From an uncultured bacterium (GTDB lineage Bacteria; Cyanobacteriota; Vampirovibrionia; Gastranaerophilales; Gastranaerophilaceae): DNA of 43,259 nucleotides. The DNA lies in NCBI GenBank assembly GCA_900553845.1, contig USEW01000002.1:1-43259 (forward strand), read 5' to 3'. Positions 24,590-32,967 of this stretch are shown in pieces (the stretch's first letter is position 1; the number at the start of each line of letters is the position of its first letter). Position numbers and translations under genes: made by a program. The notes under the pieces are model-generated. The model did no database searches and had not been told where the DNA came from. It saw nothing but the letters and a program-made list of their open reading frames with translations.

Positions 24590-24973
24590 ATGAATTGTCC
24601 TAATTGTAATTGTTGTTTGATAATGGTCGAACGAGAGGATATTGAGCTTAACTGGTGTCCTTCTTGCCATGGGTTTTGGTTTAGTTTAATAGAGTTAAAA
24701 TTATTTGCGAAAAAATTTAATGTTGAAAAAAATGTGCTTGAATTTTTAAAAACTATTGATTTAAAATCAAAAGAAAAAAAACGTTATTGTCCTAAATGTC
24801 TAAATAGTATGTATAAAGTTAATGTAAATGGTATTGTGCTGGATAAGTGCGTTAATAATTGCGGGCTTTGGTTTGATTGTGATGAATTATCAAAATTTAT
24901 TAATTCTCTGTCAAATGAAAAGTTGTCAAACATAAACACCATTAATTTTTTGGGTGAGTTTTTTAATGTATAA
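24590..24973 (+). CDS. Tandem zf-TFIIB zinc-ribbon protein
   Basis: A 127-aa soluble protein with two zf-TFIIB-type ribbons. The first has C3, C6, C23 and C26 ('CPSCHGFWF'); the second has C67, C70, C87 and C91 ('CPKC' and 'CVNNCGLWFD'). Each keeps the signature Gly-aromatic-Trp-aromatic after the last cysteine. Such proteins are usually of unknown function. It is 20 nt upstream of lemA and probably in one operon with LemA and an M48 protease that itself ends in a zinc ribbon, so a role in membrane quality control is an inference. Confidence 0.82.
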   Translation: MNCPNCNCCLIMVEREDIELNWCPSCHGFWFSLIELKLFAKKFNVEKNVLEFLKTIDLKSKEKKRYCPKCLNSMYKVNVNGIVLDKCVNNCGLWFDCDELSKFINSLSNEKLSNINTINFLGEFFNV

Positions 24974-24993
24974 TAAAAGAAAGTGAGTTTTTT

Positions 24994-25551
24994 ATGACAA
25001 GTTTTATCATTGTTATTGCTATTATGGCTATTATTGGTGGCATTATTTTTATATATAACGGACTTGTTACTAAAAAGAATGCCGTTAAAAATGCATGGTC
25101 GCAAATTGATGTGCAGTTAAAGAGAAGGGCTGATTTGATTCCAAATCTTTTAGCTTCGGTTAAGGGTTATATGGAACATGAGAAAAATGTGTTGGAAAAT
25201 GTTATAAAGGCAAGGAATTTGGCATTAAAGTGTGACGACAGTGATATAAATTCAAGAATAAACTGCGAAAATAAACTATCTGGCTCTCTTTCTTCACTTT
25301 TAGCTGTTGTTGAAAGTTATCCTGAGTTAAAAGCTAACGAAAATTTTTTGCAATTAAATGAAGAGTTAAGTTCGACTGAAAATAAAATTGCTTTTGCACG
25401 TCAATTCTATAATGATTCGATTATGTTTTATAATAATGCACTTGAAATATTTCCAAATAATTTAATCGCTTCATTTTTTAATTTTAAACGGTATAATGAA
25501 TTTAAAATAATAGATGAAAAAGATAAAGAAGTTCCAAAAGTAAGCTTTTAA
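24994..25551 (+). CDS. lemA: LemA family protein
   Basis: A 185-aa membrane-anchored helical protein: one N-terminal membrane helix (about 4-24), then the LemA core 'KKNAVKNAWSQIDVQLKRRADLIPNLLASVKGY' (residues 27-59) and 'ESYPELKANENFLQLNEELSSTENKIAFARQFYND', which is typical through to 'FPNNLIASFF'. LemA proteins are often encoded next to an HtpX or TPM-domain partner, as here (5 nt to the protease gene). Their biochemical role is not established; envelope stress has been suggested. Confidence 0.93.
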   Translation: MTSFIIVIAIMAIIGGIIFIYNGLVTKKNAVKNAWSQIDVQLKRRADLIPNLLASVKGYMEHEKNVLENVIKARNLALKCDDSDINSRINCENKLSGSLSSLLAVVESYPELKANENFLQLNEELSSTENKIAFARQFYNDSIMFYNNALEIFPNNLIASFFNFKRYNEFKIIDEKDKEVPKVSF

Positions 25552-25556
25552 GTGGT

Positions 25557-26759
25557 ATGTGGGAATTAATTAACAAAAATAAATCAAAAACATTTTTATT
25601 TATTTTTTTAATGGCATTATGCTTTGGTTTAATGTCGTTTTGTCTTGCAAAAACTTTTGAATATTATAACATCAAGTCATATTGGGTTTATATAGTTTTT
25701 TACGGATATTTTTTTGTCACTTTATTTATTGCAAATAAAAATGCAAAGGACGTATTTTTAAAATTGTCAAATGCACGATATGCACATAGAGCTTATTATC
25801 CAAAGTTATATAACATAGTTCATGAAATGTCTATTGCTTCAGGTTTGAATCCTATTCCTGATATTTATATTATTGATGAAGATTCTCCAAATGCATTTGC
25901 TTGCGGTAAGGAACCCAAAAATGCTTCAATAATTGTCACAAAAGGTTTGCTTGCAAGGTTAAATCGTGATGAACTTCAAGCTGTTATAGCTCACGAAATT
26001 TCGCATATTGTAAATCGTGATATACTATATCTTTTATACACGTCTTGTATGCTGGGCTGTATGGTTTTTATTTCTGATTTATCAATAAAAATGATAAAGG
26101 GAAGTTTTTCAGGCAAACGTTCTTCTCGAAGCGGAGGAGGATTGATATATATAATTCCCTTTGCATTGATATCTATTTTTATTGTAAGCTTATCAAAAAT
26201 ATTTTATTCTTGTCTATCAAAGAAAAGAGAATATTTAGCAGATGCATGCGCAGTTCAATATACCAGAAATCCTCTTGCTTTAGCAAATGCTTTAAAAAAA
26301 ATTGACGAAGAACAAACATATTTTGTAAATACCAATTCAATTACTTCATCTATGTTTATTGTAAGTCCTTTAAACAATAAAAATAACACTCATCCGCCTA
26401 TTGAGAAAAGAATTGAGATTCTTTTAAGATTAAGTTCATGTAATATTGCCGCTTATAATAGTGCATATCAAAATGTATTAGGTAAAAAATCAAATATTGT
26501 AAGCAAAAAAATTATAGAAAAGCCTAATTATACAAAAATTATTCCAATCGTTGCTGCAATAACTAGTGCAAATGCGAATAATCAAAATAATATTTCAAAA
26601 GACATAATAAATCATCGTAAAGCATATGACACAATGTTAAAGACGAAAAATTATATTTTTATAAAATGTGATTGTGACACAAAATTAAAGGTTCCGCAAG
26701 AATTTAAGGGGCAAACAATTCCTTGTCCACATTGCAAGAAAATGCATTTAATAAATTAA
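25557..26759 (+). CDS. htpX: HtpX-like M48 metalloprotease with C-terminal zinc ribbon
   Basis: A 400-aa integral-membrane zinc protease. Two N-terminal membrane helices (about 12-32 and 42-62) precede the active site 'HEISH' (146-150), and the downstream zinc ligand lies in 'KKREYLADACAV' near residue 227; two further membrane helices lie between (about 158-180 and 195-218). This class cleaves misfolded membrane proteins. Unusually, the C-terminus ends in a small C-x-C...C-x2-C ribbon ('KCDCDTKL' and 'IPCPHCKKMH') like other short zinc ribbons. It is in an operon with LemA and a zf-TFIIB protein. Confidence 0.9.
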   Translation: MWELINKNKSKTFLFIFLMALCFGLMSFCLAKTFEYYNIKSYWVYIVFYGYFFVTLFIANKNAKDVFLKLSNARYAHRAYYPKLYNIVHEMSIASGLNPIPDIYIIDEDSPNAFACGKEPKNASIIVTKGLLARLNRDELQAVIAHEISHIVNRDILYLLYTSCMLGCMVFISDLSIKMIKGSFSGKRSSRSGGGLIYIIPFALISIFIVSLSKIFYSCLSKKREYLADACAVQYTRNPLALANALKKIDEEQTYFVNTNSITSSMFIVSPLNNKNNTHPPIEKRIEILLRLSSCNIAAYNSAYQNVLGKKSNIVSKKIIEKPNYTKIIPIVAAITSANANNQNNISKDIINHRKAYDTMLKTKNYIFIKCDCDTKLKVPQEFKGQTIPCPHCKKMHLIN

Positions 26760-26760
26760 T

Positions 26761-26789
26761 TTGTTATGTTTGCATATTTTAATTATAAT
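26761..26789 (+). promoter_or_regulatory. Promoter of dnaX (decides the start codon)
   Basis: TTGTTA (26761-26766), 17 bp, TATAAT (26784-26789), ending 6 nt before ATG 26796. The promoter overlaps an in-frame upstream ATG at 26766, which therefore cannot be the start; translation should begin at 26796, probably on a leaderless mRNA. Confidence 0.65.
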
Positions 26790-26795
26790 ATAATT

Positions 26796-28664
26796 ATGGA
26801 AAATAAAACTTATATACCTTTATATCGTAAGTATCGTCCGCAAACGTTTGCTGATGTTGTTGGTCAAGAGCACGTTGTAAATGCTTTATCAAATGCCATA
26901 AAATTAGACAAAATAGCACATGCGTTTCTTTTTTGCGGCCCTCGCGGTACGGGCAAAACTTCAATGGCGCGTATTCTTGCAAAGTCTTTAAACTGCATTG
27001 ATGGCCCAACATTGACACCTTGCGGCAAATGCCCAAGTTGTCTTGATATTTTAAATTCAATTCCAAAGGATGTTATTGAAATAGATGCTGCAAGCAACCG
27101 ACTTGTTGAAGATACTCAAAATATTTTGGAAAAAATACAGTATGCACCAGTCAATGGAAAATTTAAAATATATGTAATTGATGAAGTGCATATGTTGTCA
27201 AACCATGCATTTAATGCACTTTTAAAAACACTTGAAGAGCCACCTAAAAATGTCATTTTTATTCTTGCAACGACAGAAGCACATAAGGTTTTGGAAACTA
27301 TTATTTCACGTTGCCAGCGTTATGACTTTCGTCGGATTCAAATAGCTGACATTGTAAAAAGGCTTCGGGAAATTTCAGATATTGAAAAAATAAATATAAA
27401 TGATGATGCCCTTCATATTATTGCTCAAAATTCAACAGGCGGTATGAGAGATGCTTTAAGCCTTCTTGACCAGCTTTCAATATTAAATGGTAATTCCATT
27501 TGTCAAATTGATGCAAATGTTGTTAACGAACTTCTGGGTAAAATTTCAGTTGACGACCTTTATGATTTTACAAATGAAATAATCACAAATAATATTCAAA
27601 ATCTTATTGATAAAATACATAAAATGTTTGACAAAGGTATGGAGCCTTTGAGAATCGTTAATAATTTGATTGAATATTTTCGTAATTTGCTTATTATAAA
27701 AAACTGCACAAATGTTGGCCAAATTGCTGCATTAACTTTAATTGACGGAAAATTTATTGATAAAATTCAAAAACAAATTGAAAATATAACTAATGAAAAA
27801 ATTATTTATATTATTGAAAAGTTATCATATTATTCACGTGAAATAAAAAACGCAACAAATCGTTATTTATGGCTTGAATTATGTATTATAGACATTGTAT
27901 CTGTTGAATTTGGAAGTATTTCAGATTTAGTTGAAAAAGTAAATAAATTGGAAGCATTTATACAATCAGGTGATTTTAGTAAAAATACATCCAATAATAA
28001 TGTTGCTATTAAAGAACCTATTGTTGGCAATAGCCATAAAGAGCTTGCAAGAGAAAAAGAAAGTTTGAACCAGCAAAAAGTAATAGATTCCAAAGAAATA
28101 ATAAAACCTAAAGAAGAAGAAGTTGTGGTTGAAGAAAATATTGTTGAAAATGAAAAACAAGAATTTCAACAAGTTGACCTTAAAAGCAATAATAATGGTG
28201 AAAATTACCACTGGAGAGATCTATTAAAACATATAGAATCAATGCCAAGTCGTGCTTTTTATTCAAGTTTGGCTCATCCTATTTGTTTGACTTCTGAAAA
28301 AGTCGTAATTTCATTTAAGAAAGATATATTTGTAAAGCAAGCGCGTGATAAAAATAAAAGTCAAGCTTTTTATGATGCTTGTAAAAAATATTTTGGTGTT
28401 GAAAATTTAGAAATTGATGTAAAGCTAAAAAATGATGTTTATGATGAAAAAATAAATTTAAGTGAAATATCCGAAGAAAAACCTTTATCATCAATTCAAG
28501 AGCAAGAAGAAGAAAAAATAAGCCAAAGTGAACTTGATGCATTTGAGGATGAAACCGATAAAAATAAACAGATACAAGAAGAAAAACAATATTTCCAAAG
28601 TGAAGATTTATCCGACCAAGAGAAAATGATTGTTAATTTATTTGACGGCAAGATAATAGCGTAA
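26796..28664 (+). CDS. dnaX: DNA polymerase III subunits gamma/tau
   Basis: The 622-aa clamp-loader ATPase of the replicative polymerase. Walker A 'GPRGTGKT' (48-55), zinc-module cysteines 67, 76, 79 and 82, Walker B 'VIDEVH' (127-132) and the sensor 'SRCQRYDFRRI' near 168 are all present. The long C-terminal tau part (about 380-622) is Glu/Lys/Gln-rich with a small folded segment 'WRDLLKHIESMPSRAFYSSLAHPICL'-like near 470-495. No frameshift signal to make a shorter gamma is obvious. ATG 26796 is preferred over 26766 because the latter lies inside the promoter. Confidence 0.94.
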   Translation: MENKTYIPLYRKYRPQTFADVVGQEHVVNALSNAIKLDKIAHAFLFCGPRGTGKTSMARILAKSLNCIDGPTLTPCGKCPSCLDILNSIPKDVIEIDAASNRLVEDTQNILEKIQYAPVNGKFKIYVIDEVHMLSNHAFNALLKTLEEPPKNVIFILATTEAHKVLETIISRCQRYDFRRIQIADIVKRLREISDIEKININDDALHIIAQNSTGGMRDALSLLDQLSILNGNSICQIDANVVNELLGKISVDDLYDFTNEIITNNIQNLIDKIHKMFDKGMEPLRIVNNLIEYFRNLLIIKNCTNVGQIAALTLIDGKFIDKIQKQIENITNEKIIYIIEKLSYYSREIKNATNRYLWLELCIIDIVSVEFGSISDLVEKVNKLEAFIQSGDFSKNTSNNNVAIKEPIVGNSHKELAREKESLNQQKVIDSKEIIKPKEEEVVVEENIVENEKQEFQQVDLKSNNNGENYHWRDLLKHIESMPSRAFYSSLAHPICLTSEKVVISFKKDIFVKQARDKNKSQAFYDACKKYFGVENLEIDVKLKNDVYDEKINLSEISEEKPLSSIQEQEEEKISQSELDAFEDETDKNKQIQEEKQYFQSEDLSDQEKMIVNLFDGKIIA

Positions 28665-28786
28665 GGCCAAAGCGAGTTTGTAATTTGTCTGACGCGAACG
28701 CGACAACGCAATACAAACGAAGCCTATGAAAGAGCGAAATAAGAGTTTTCAAATAAAACTTCACAGGAGCGAAAAACGCTTATAAG
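28665..28786. repeat. Structured intergenic element between dnaX and cdaA
   Basis: This convergent spacer is richer in G+C than its surroundings and carries recurring 'GCGAA' words. GTTTGTA (28676-28682) pairs with TACAAAC (28712-28718), with CGCG-containing sequence between them, and a short AGCG/CGCT hairpin lies near 28766-28780 before the T-rich stretch. It looks like a dispersed palindromic element or a bidirectional terminator. No second copy was found in this window. Confidence 0.35.
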
Positions 28787-29698
28787 TCACTTCTTGTCTT
28801 TTTTCCTATGCAAAAGATTTGATATATTAAAGAAATATTTTTTTGACTTTTGTGCGTTATTTTCAACCCCTGAAATTAAAAGCAAATCAGTCCTTAAATT
28901 TGAAATATCATCGTATTTTTTTAATAAACCATCCATAGCAATAGAAATATCACCAGTTTCTTCTGAAACAACTAAACAAGCTGCATCTGATATTTCAGAT
29001 AGTCCTATTGCAGCACGATGACGTGTTCCATATTTCCAACTTAATTTTGGGTCATCTGTTAAAGGTAATAAAGCACCAGCTGCCAGTATTTTATCCTTGC
29101 AAATTATACAGGCTCCATCATGAAGCGGTGTGTTTGGATGAAATATAGTAAGTAACAGTTCAGGGCTTAATTTTGCATTTATTTCAACACCGACCTCCGA
29201 GTATGTCTTATAATCTGTTTCCTTCTGTAATACAATTAATGCTCCTGTTTTATTCTTGCTTAAATATTTAACAGTATCAATTAGTTTTTGTACTATTATA
29301 TTTTCATCCATATAATCGTCATTTGAACCTGATTGATTATCGCTGAATGAATTATGCATGAAATTGGTTTGTCCCAAATATCCTAAAAACCGACGTAATT
29401 CAGGCTGGAATATAACAATAAGCGAAAAAGCAATTATACTTAATAATCCTTTTAAAAATACTCCCCATATTTGAAGATTTATACGTATTAAAACTTCTGA
29501 TATTATATACAGCATTATCAGAACAATTATGCCGCGAACTAACTGTTCTGCTTTTGTACCTTTTATTGTTTTTTGATATACACAATATATTGCAAAAACA
29601 ATCGTGATGATTTGAAATAACATAATTGCTAAATCAGTGTTATCCGAATATTTTATAAAATTATATGCTTTAAAGTATAAATTAGTAAAATAATTCAT
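28787..29698 (-). CDS. cdaA: Membrane-bound diadenylate cyclase CdaA
   Basis: A 303-aa enzyme that makes c-di-AMP from two ATP. Three N-terminal membrane helices (about 23-43, 53-73 and 78-97) anchor a DAC domain with the catalytic 'HDGA' (193-196) and 'RHRAA' (226-230) motifs intact. It lies 24 nt downstream of lysA, an arrangement I know from cyanobacteria. C-di-AMP normally controls potassium and osmolyte transport and wall homeostasis. A charged Lys-rich C-terminus ends the protein. Confidence 0.95.
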   Translation of the reverse strand: MNYFTNLYFKAYNFIKYSDNTDLAIMLFQIITIVFAIYCVYQKTIKGTKAEQLVRGIIVLIMLYIISEVLIRINLQIWGVFLKGLLSIIAFSLIVIFQPELRRFLGYLGQTNFMHNSFSDNQSGSNDDYMDENIIVQKLIDTVKYLSKNKTGALIVLQKETDYKTYSEVGVEINAKLSPELLLTIFHPNTPLHDGACIICKDKILAAGALLPLTDDPKLSWKYGTRHRAAIGLSEISDAACLVVSEETGDISIAMDGLLKKYDDISNLRTDLLLISGVENNAQKSKKYFFNISNLLHRKKDKK

Positions 29699-29722
29699 TA
29701 TATTCCGCGCTTCTTAACTATT

Positions 29723-31048
29723 TTATAATGTAATATCATTTTCTATAAGTTGATTATACGTTTGTCGTTTTACAATTTCTTTACTTTTCCCTTCATTTAA
29801 TAAAACAACAGCTGGTTTTAATGTACGATTGTAGTTGCTGCTCATAGAGTATCCATAAGCACCTGTGTCGTATATGCAAATTAGGTCATCTGAATTAAGT
29901 TTTGGAAGTTCAATATCATTTATTAAAATGTCACCTGATTCACAATAGCGTCCTGCTATTGTAACTTTTTCTTTATTTTCGATATCATATTTTTCTTTTT
30001 TGTTGGCAACTTGAGCTTCATAAACTGCCTGGTATAATGAAGGTCTTGCATTATCAGCCATACCTCCATCAACTGCAACATATTTTTTGTTGCTTATGGG
30101 GATTGTTTTTGAAGTTCCGACTTTATATAGTGTTACACCAGCCGTTCCAACTATGCTTCGACCGGGTTCAATGCAGATTGTTGGTTTTTCTAAATCATAT
30201 TCTTGTGTGTATTTATCAATTGAATCAATAATCTGTTTTGCTATTTCATATACAGATGGAGCCTTGTCGTCTTTTGTATAATTTATACCAAGTCCGCCGC
30301 CTAAATTCATTTCAGTCAGTTTTATTCCAAATTTATCGTATATTCGTCTAAATTCGCCCAAAATTATTTTAACTTCATCAAAATATACTTTTGTTTCAAA
30401 TATTTGTGAACCAATATGTGCATGCAATCCTTTCAAGTTCAAATGTTTATAGTCTTCAACTATTGTTTCAATTGCTTCATCAATCTGTGTTAAATCAAAA
30501 CCAAATTTTGAGTCTAAATGTCCTGTTTGGATATACTTATGAGTATGGCATTCAATACCTGGTGTAATTCTAAGTAAAATATCAACAACTTTGTTTTTGG
30601 ATTTAGCAATTCTATCAAGCATTGCAAGTTCCAAAAAATTATCAACTGAAATTAAGCGAATATTGTTATCAATTGCCATATTTAATTCTTCTTCGCTTTT
30701 GTTGTTTCCATTGAGCAAACAGGTTCTTAAATCACCCAAAACACTTTTTACTGTGTACATTTCACCGCCTGAAACCGTGTCAAAACCAAAACCTTCACAC
30801 GATAATATCTGTACAATTGCTTTTGTCATAAATGCTTTTGAAGCAAACATAAAATTAGTTTTTTTATAACTTGAAAACGCATCTTTGTATGCTTTCGCCA
30901 TTTCACGTATTGTTTTTTCACAATATGCATATAAAGGAGTGCCATGTTTTTTTGCAACATCAACTAAATCACATCCGCCAATTTCTAAATTTCCTTTTTC
31001 GTTTATTTTTGTTGTCAATGGTTTAATATTTTGGTTTGGTGTTTCCAT
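29723..31048 (-). CDS. lysA: Diaminopimelate decarboxylase
   Basis: A 441-aa PLP enzyme converting meso-diaminopimelate to lysine. The PLP lysine is K71 in 'MFASKAF'; 'HAHIGSQIF', 'GGGLGINY', 'EPGRSIVGTAG' and 'CESGDIL' provide cofactor and substrate contacts. Length is normal for the LysA family. TATAAA lies 6 nt before the ATG, suggesting another short or absent leader, although GAGGG also lies upstream. It is first in the minus-strand lysA-cdaA operon. Confidence 0.96.
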   Translation of the reverse strand: METPNQNIKPLTTKINEKGNLEIGGCDLVDVAKKHGTPLYAYCEKTIREMAKAYKDAFSSYKKTNFMFASKAFMTKAIVQILSCEGFGFDTVSGGEMYTVKSVLGDLRTCLLNGNNKSEEELNMAIDNNIRLISVDNFLELAMLDRIAKSKNKVVDILLRITPGIECHTHKYIQTGHLDSKFGFDLTQIDEAIETIVEDYKHLNLKGLHAHIGSQIFETKVYFDEVKIILGEFRRIYDKFGIKLTEMNLGGGLGINYTKDDKAPSVYEIAKQIIDSIDKYTQEYDLEKPTICIEPGRSIVGTAGVTLYKVGTSKTIPISNKKYVAVDGGMADNARPSLYQAVYEAQVANKKEKYDIENKEKVTIAGRYCESGDILINDIELPKLNSDDLICIYDTGAYGYSMSSNYNRTLKPAVVLLNEGKSKEIVKRQTYNQLIENDITL

Positions 31049-31152
31049 TTTTATTTTATACCCTCAATTTACTTTTTTTCTATCTTCTATTAAAACATAT
31101 TTTTAGCATATTTAAAAGTATTTTTTTACTAATTTTTGACAAGTAAATATAT

Positions 31153-31181
31153 TTGTTAAACTTTTTTATATTTGCTATAAA
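31153..31181 (+). promoter_or_regulatory. Promoter of rqcH
   Basis: TTGTTA (31153-31158), 17 bp, TATAAA (31176-31181), ending 9 nt before the ATG at 31191 with no Shine-Dalgarno; probably leaderless or nearly so. Confidence 0.5.
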
Positions 31182-31190
31182 ATAAAATAT

Positions 31191-32882
31191 ATGATTCATA
31201 TTGATAGTTTGACTTTAAAAGCTTTTTTAAATGAAAATAGTGAAATATTTATAAATGCATACCTTCAAAAGGTAAAACAACCAAGTCGCAAAGAATTGAT
31301 GCTTGTTTTAAGAAATCAGGGTGAAAGTTTTCGGTTTTATATAAATATTGATGCATTTTATTATCATATTGCTTTTTTGAACTTAGAGGACATTGAAAAG
31401 CGTCAAATTGAAACACCCAAACAGGCTTTAATGTTTTGTATGCTTTTGAGAAAATATATTGAAAATAGCAAAATTATAAAAATTAACCAGCCAAGTCACG
31501 AACGCATTATTGAACTATTTTTTGAAACTACAAATGATAATTTTAAAACCGAAAAACTTGTTTTGGCTATTGAATTAATGGGCAAACATAGCAATATTAT
31601 TCTTTATAATTATGATACAAAAATTATTTTAGGCTCTATTCATAATGTTGGAAAAGAAAAAAGCCAATATCGAGAAGTTTTTGGAAATTTGCCTTATATT
31701 TATCCAATTAAAAAAGAAAAAATCGATATAAACAAAATATCCTTTGAAGATTTTTATAAAAAAATATCGACAACTCAAATCCCTTTAAAAAATTTCTTAA
31801 GCGAAAATTTTTATGATATTACAAATGATTTTGCAACAAAACTTTTATCAACATTTGACAAATTTAAACAGGATTGTAAAAAAGATGTTGAAGCTTTGTA
31901 TAACAAATTAATTGGTTATATTAATTTAAAAGATATAAACCCAAGCTATGACTATGATTATAAAACATTCTCGATATTTGGATTTTGTAATAAAAAAGTT
32001 TTAACCTTAAATGAAATGTTGAATGATTATTATCAATTTTATATTTTAGATAATAAATTTAATAATCTAAAACAAAAAATTATAACCAATTTAAATAAAG
32101 AGACAAAAAAAATAGAAACAAATATTTTAAATGCGCAAATTGAACTAAACGATTCAAAAAAAAGTGATAAATATAAACAATATGATGATTTACTTATGAT
32201 GAATCTTTATAATTTACAAGATTTAAAAAATAAAAAAGATGTCATTTTAGAAGATTTTAATACAGGTGAAAAAATAAATGTATCACTTGATGATTCTTTA
32301 AATATTGTTGAAAATGCAAACAAGTATTATAAGAAATATAACAAATTAAAAAAATCAAAAGAGTTTTTAAATGAACGTTTAGATTTATTAAATGATAAAT
32401 TGAAGAAGATAAAAGAAATTAATCACTATGTCAATATAGCAAGTGATGTTTGTGATTTGGGGCAAATTTTAGAAACAATTGATTCTAAAAATAATAAAGT
32501 TTCTCAAAAAAATCAAGACAAAAATAAAAAAATTAAAATAAATATTGAAACATCGGAAATAGATGGATATACTTTATTTATTGGTAAAAATGATAAACAA
32601 AATGATTACATCCTATCAAAATTATCCAACGCCAATGATTTTTGGTTCCATATTAAAGATGCTCCAAGTGCTCATATTATTGTTAAAAATAGTAATAAAT
32701 TAGATTCATTGCCTGATAATGTCATTTTGAGTGTTGCAAAACTTTTAAAGAATATTTCTTTTGGAGAAGAAGCTAGCAAAGTGTCTATAATATACACTTT
32801 AAAGAAATATGTAAATAAGGGCACATCAAAAGGCTTGGCTTTTGTTACTTATAGTCAAGAAAAAGAAATAGTTATTGATTAA
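31191..32882 (+). CDS. rqcH: RqcH/NFACT family ribosome quality control protein
   Basis: A 563-aa homologue of bacterial RqcH (Rqc2/NEMF; older name fibronectin-binding protein A). The NFACT-N domain fills about 1-220, a Lys/Asn-rich coiled coil occupies about 290-415, and the C-terminal NFACT-R domain shows 'ANDFWFHIKDAPSAHIIVKN' (about 482-501). RqcH binds stalled 50S-peptidyl-tRNA complexes and adds alanine tails that target the chain for degradation. The usual extracellular-adhesin annotation is unlikely because there is no signal peptide. The coding strand is unusually A-rich even for this genome. Confidence 0.9.
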   Translation: MIHIDSLTLKAFLNENSEIFINAYLQKVKQPSRKELMLVLRNQGESFRFYINIDAFYYHIAFLNLEDIEKRQIETPKQALMFCMLLRKYIENSKIIKINQPSHERIIELFFETTNDNFKTEKLVLAIELMGKHSNIILYNYDTKIILGSIHNVGKEKSQYREVFGNLPYIYPIKKEKIDINKISFEDFYKKISTTQIPLKNFLSENFYDITNDFATKLLSTFDKFKQDCKKDVEALYNKLIGYINLKDINPSYDYDYKTFSIFGFCNKKVLTLNEMLNDYYQFYILDNKFNNLKQKIITNLNKETKKIETNILNAQIELNDSKKSDKYKQYDDLLMMNLYNLQDLKNKKDVILEDFNTGEKINVSLDDSLNIVENANKYYKKYNKLKKSKEFLNERLDLLNDKLKKIKEINHYVNIASDVCDLGQILETIDSKNNKVSQKNQDKNKKIKINIETSEIDGYTLFIGKNDKQNDYILSKLSNANDFWFHIKDAPSAHIIVKNSNKLDSLPDNVILSVAKLLKNISFGEEASKVSIIYTLKKYVNKGTSKGLAFVTYSQEKEIVID

Positions 32883-32967
32883 GTTTTAAAATTGTAATGA
32901 TTTTTGTGAATTTAGTTTTGATGTTTGTTTTATAATTACTATATTGGCAAATAGTAAGGAAGGCAAA

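Noticed and set aside
26766..26795. Upstream ATG for dnaX
   Set aside because: It lies within the TTGTTA-17-TATAAT promoter and adds ten residues not typical of DnaX; ATG 26796 is preferred.
31191..32882. Fibronectin-binding adhesin
   Set aside because: Old family name only; no signal peptide or membrane segment, and the NFACT-N/NFACT-R layout fits RqcH.
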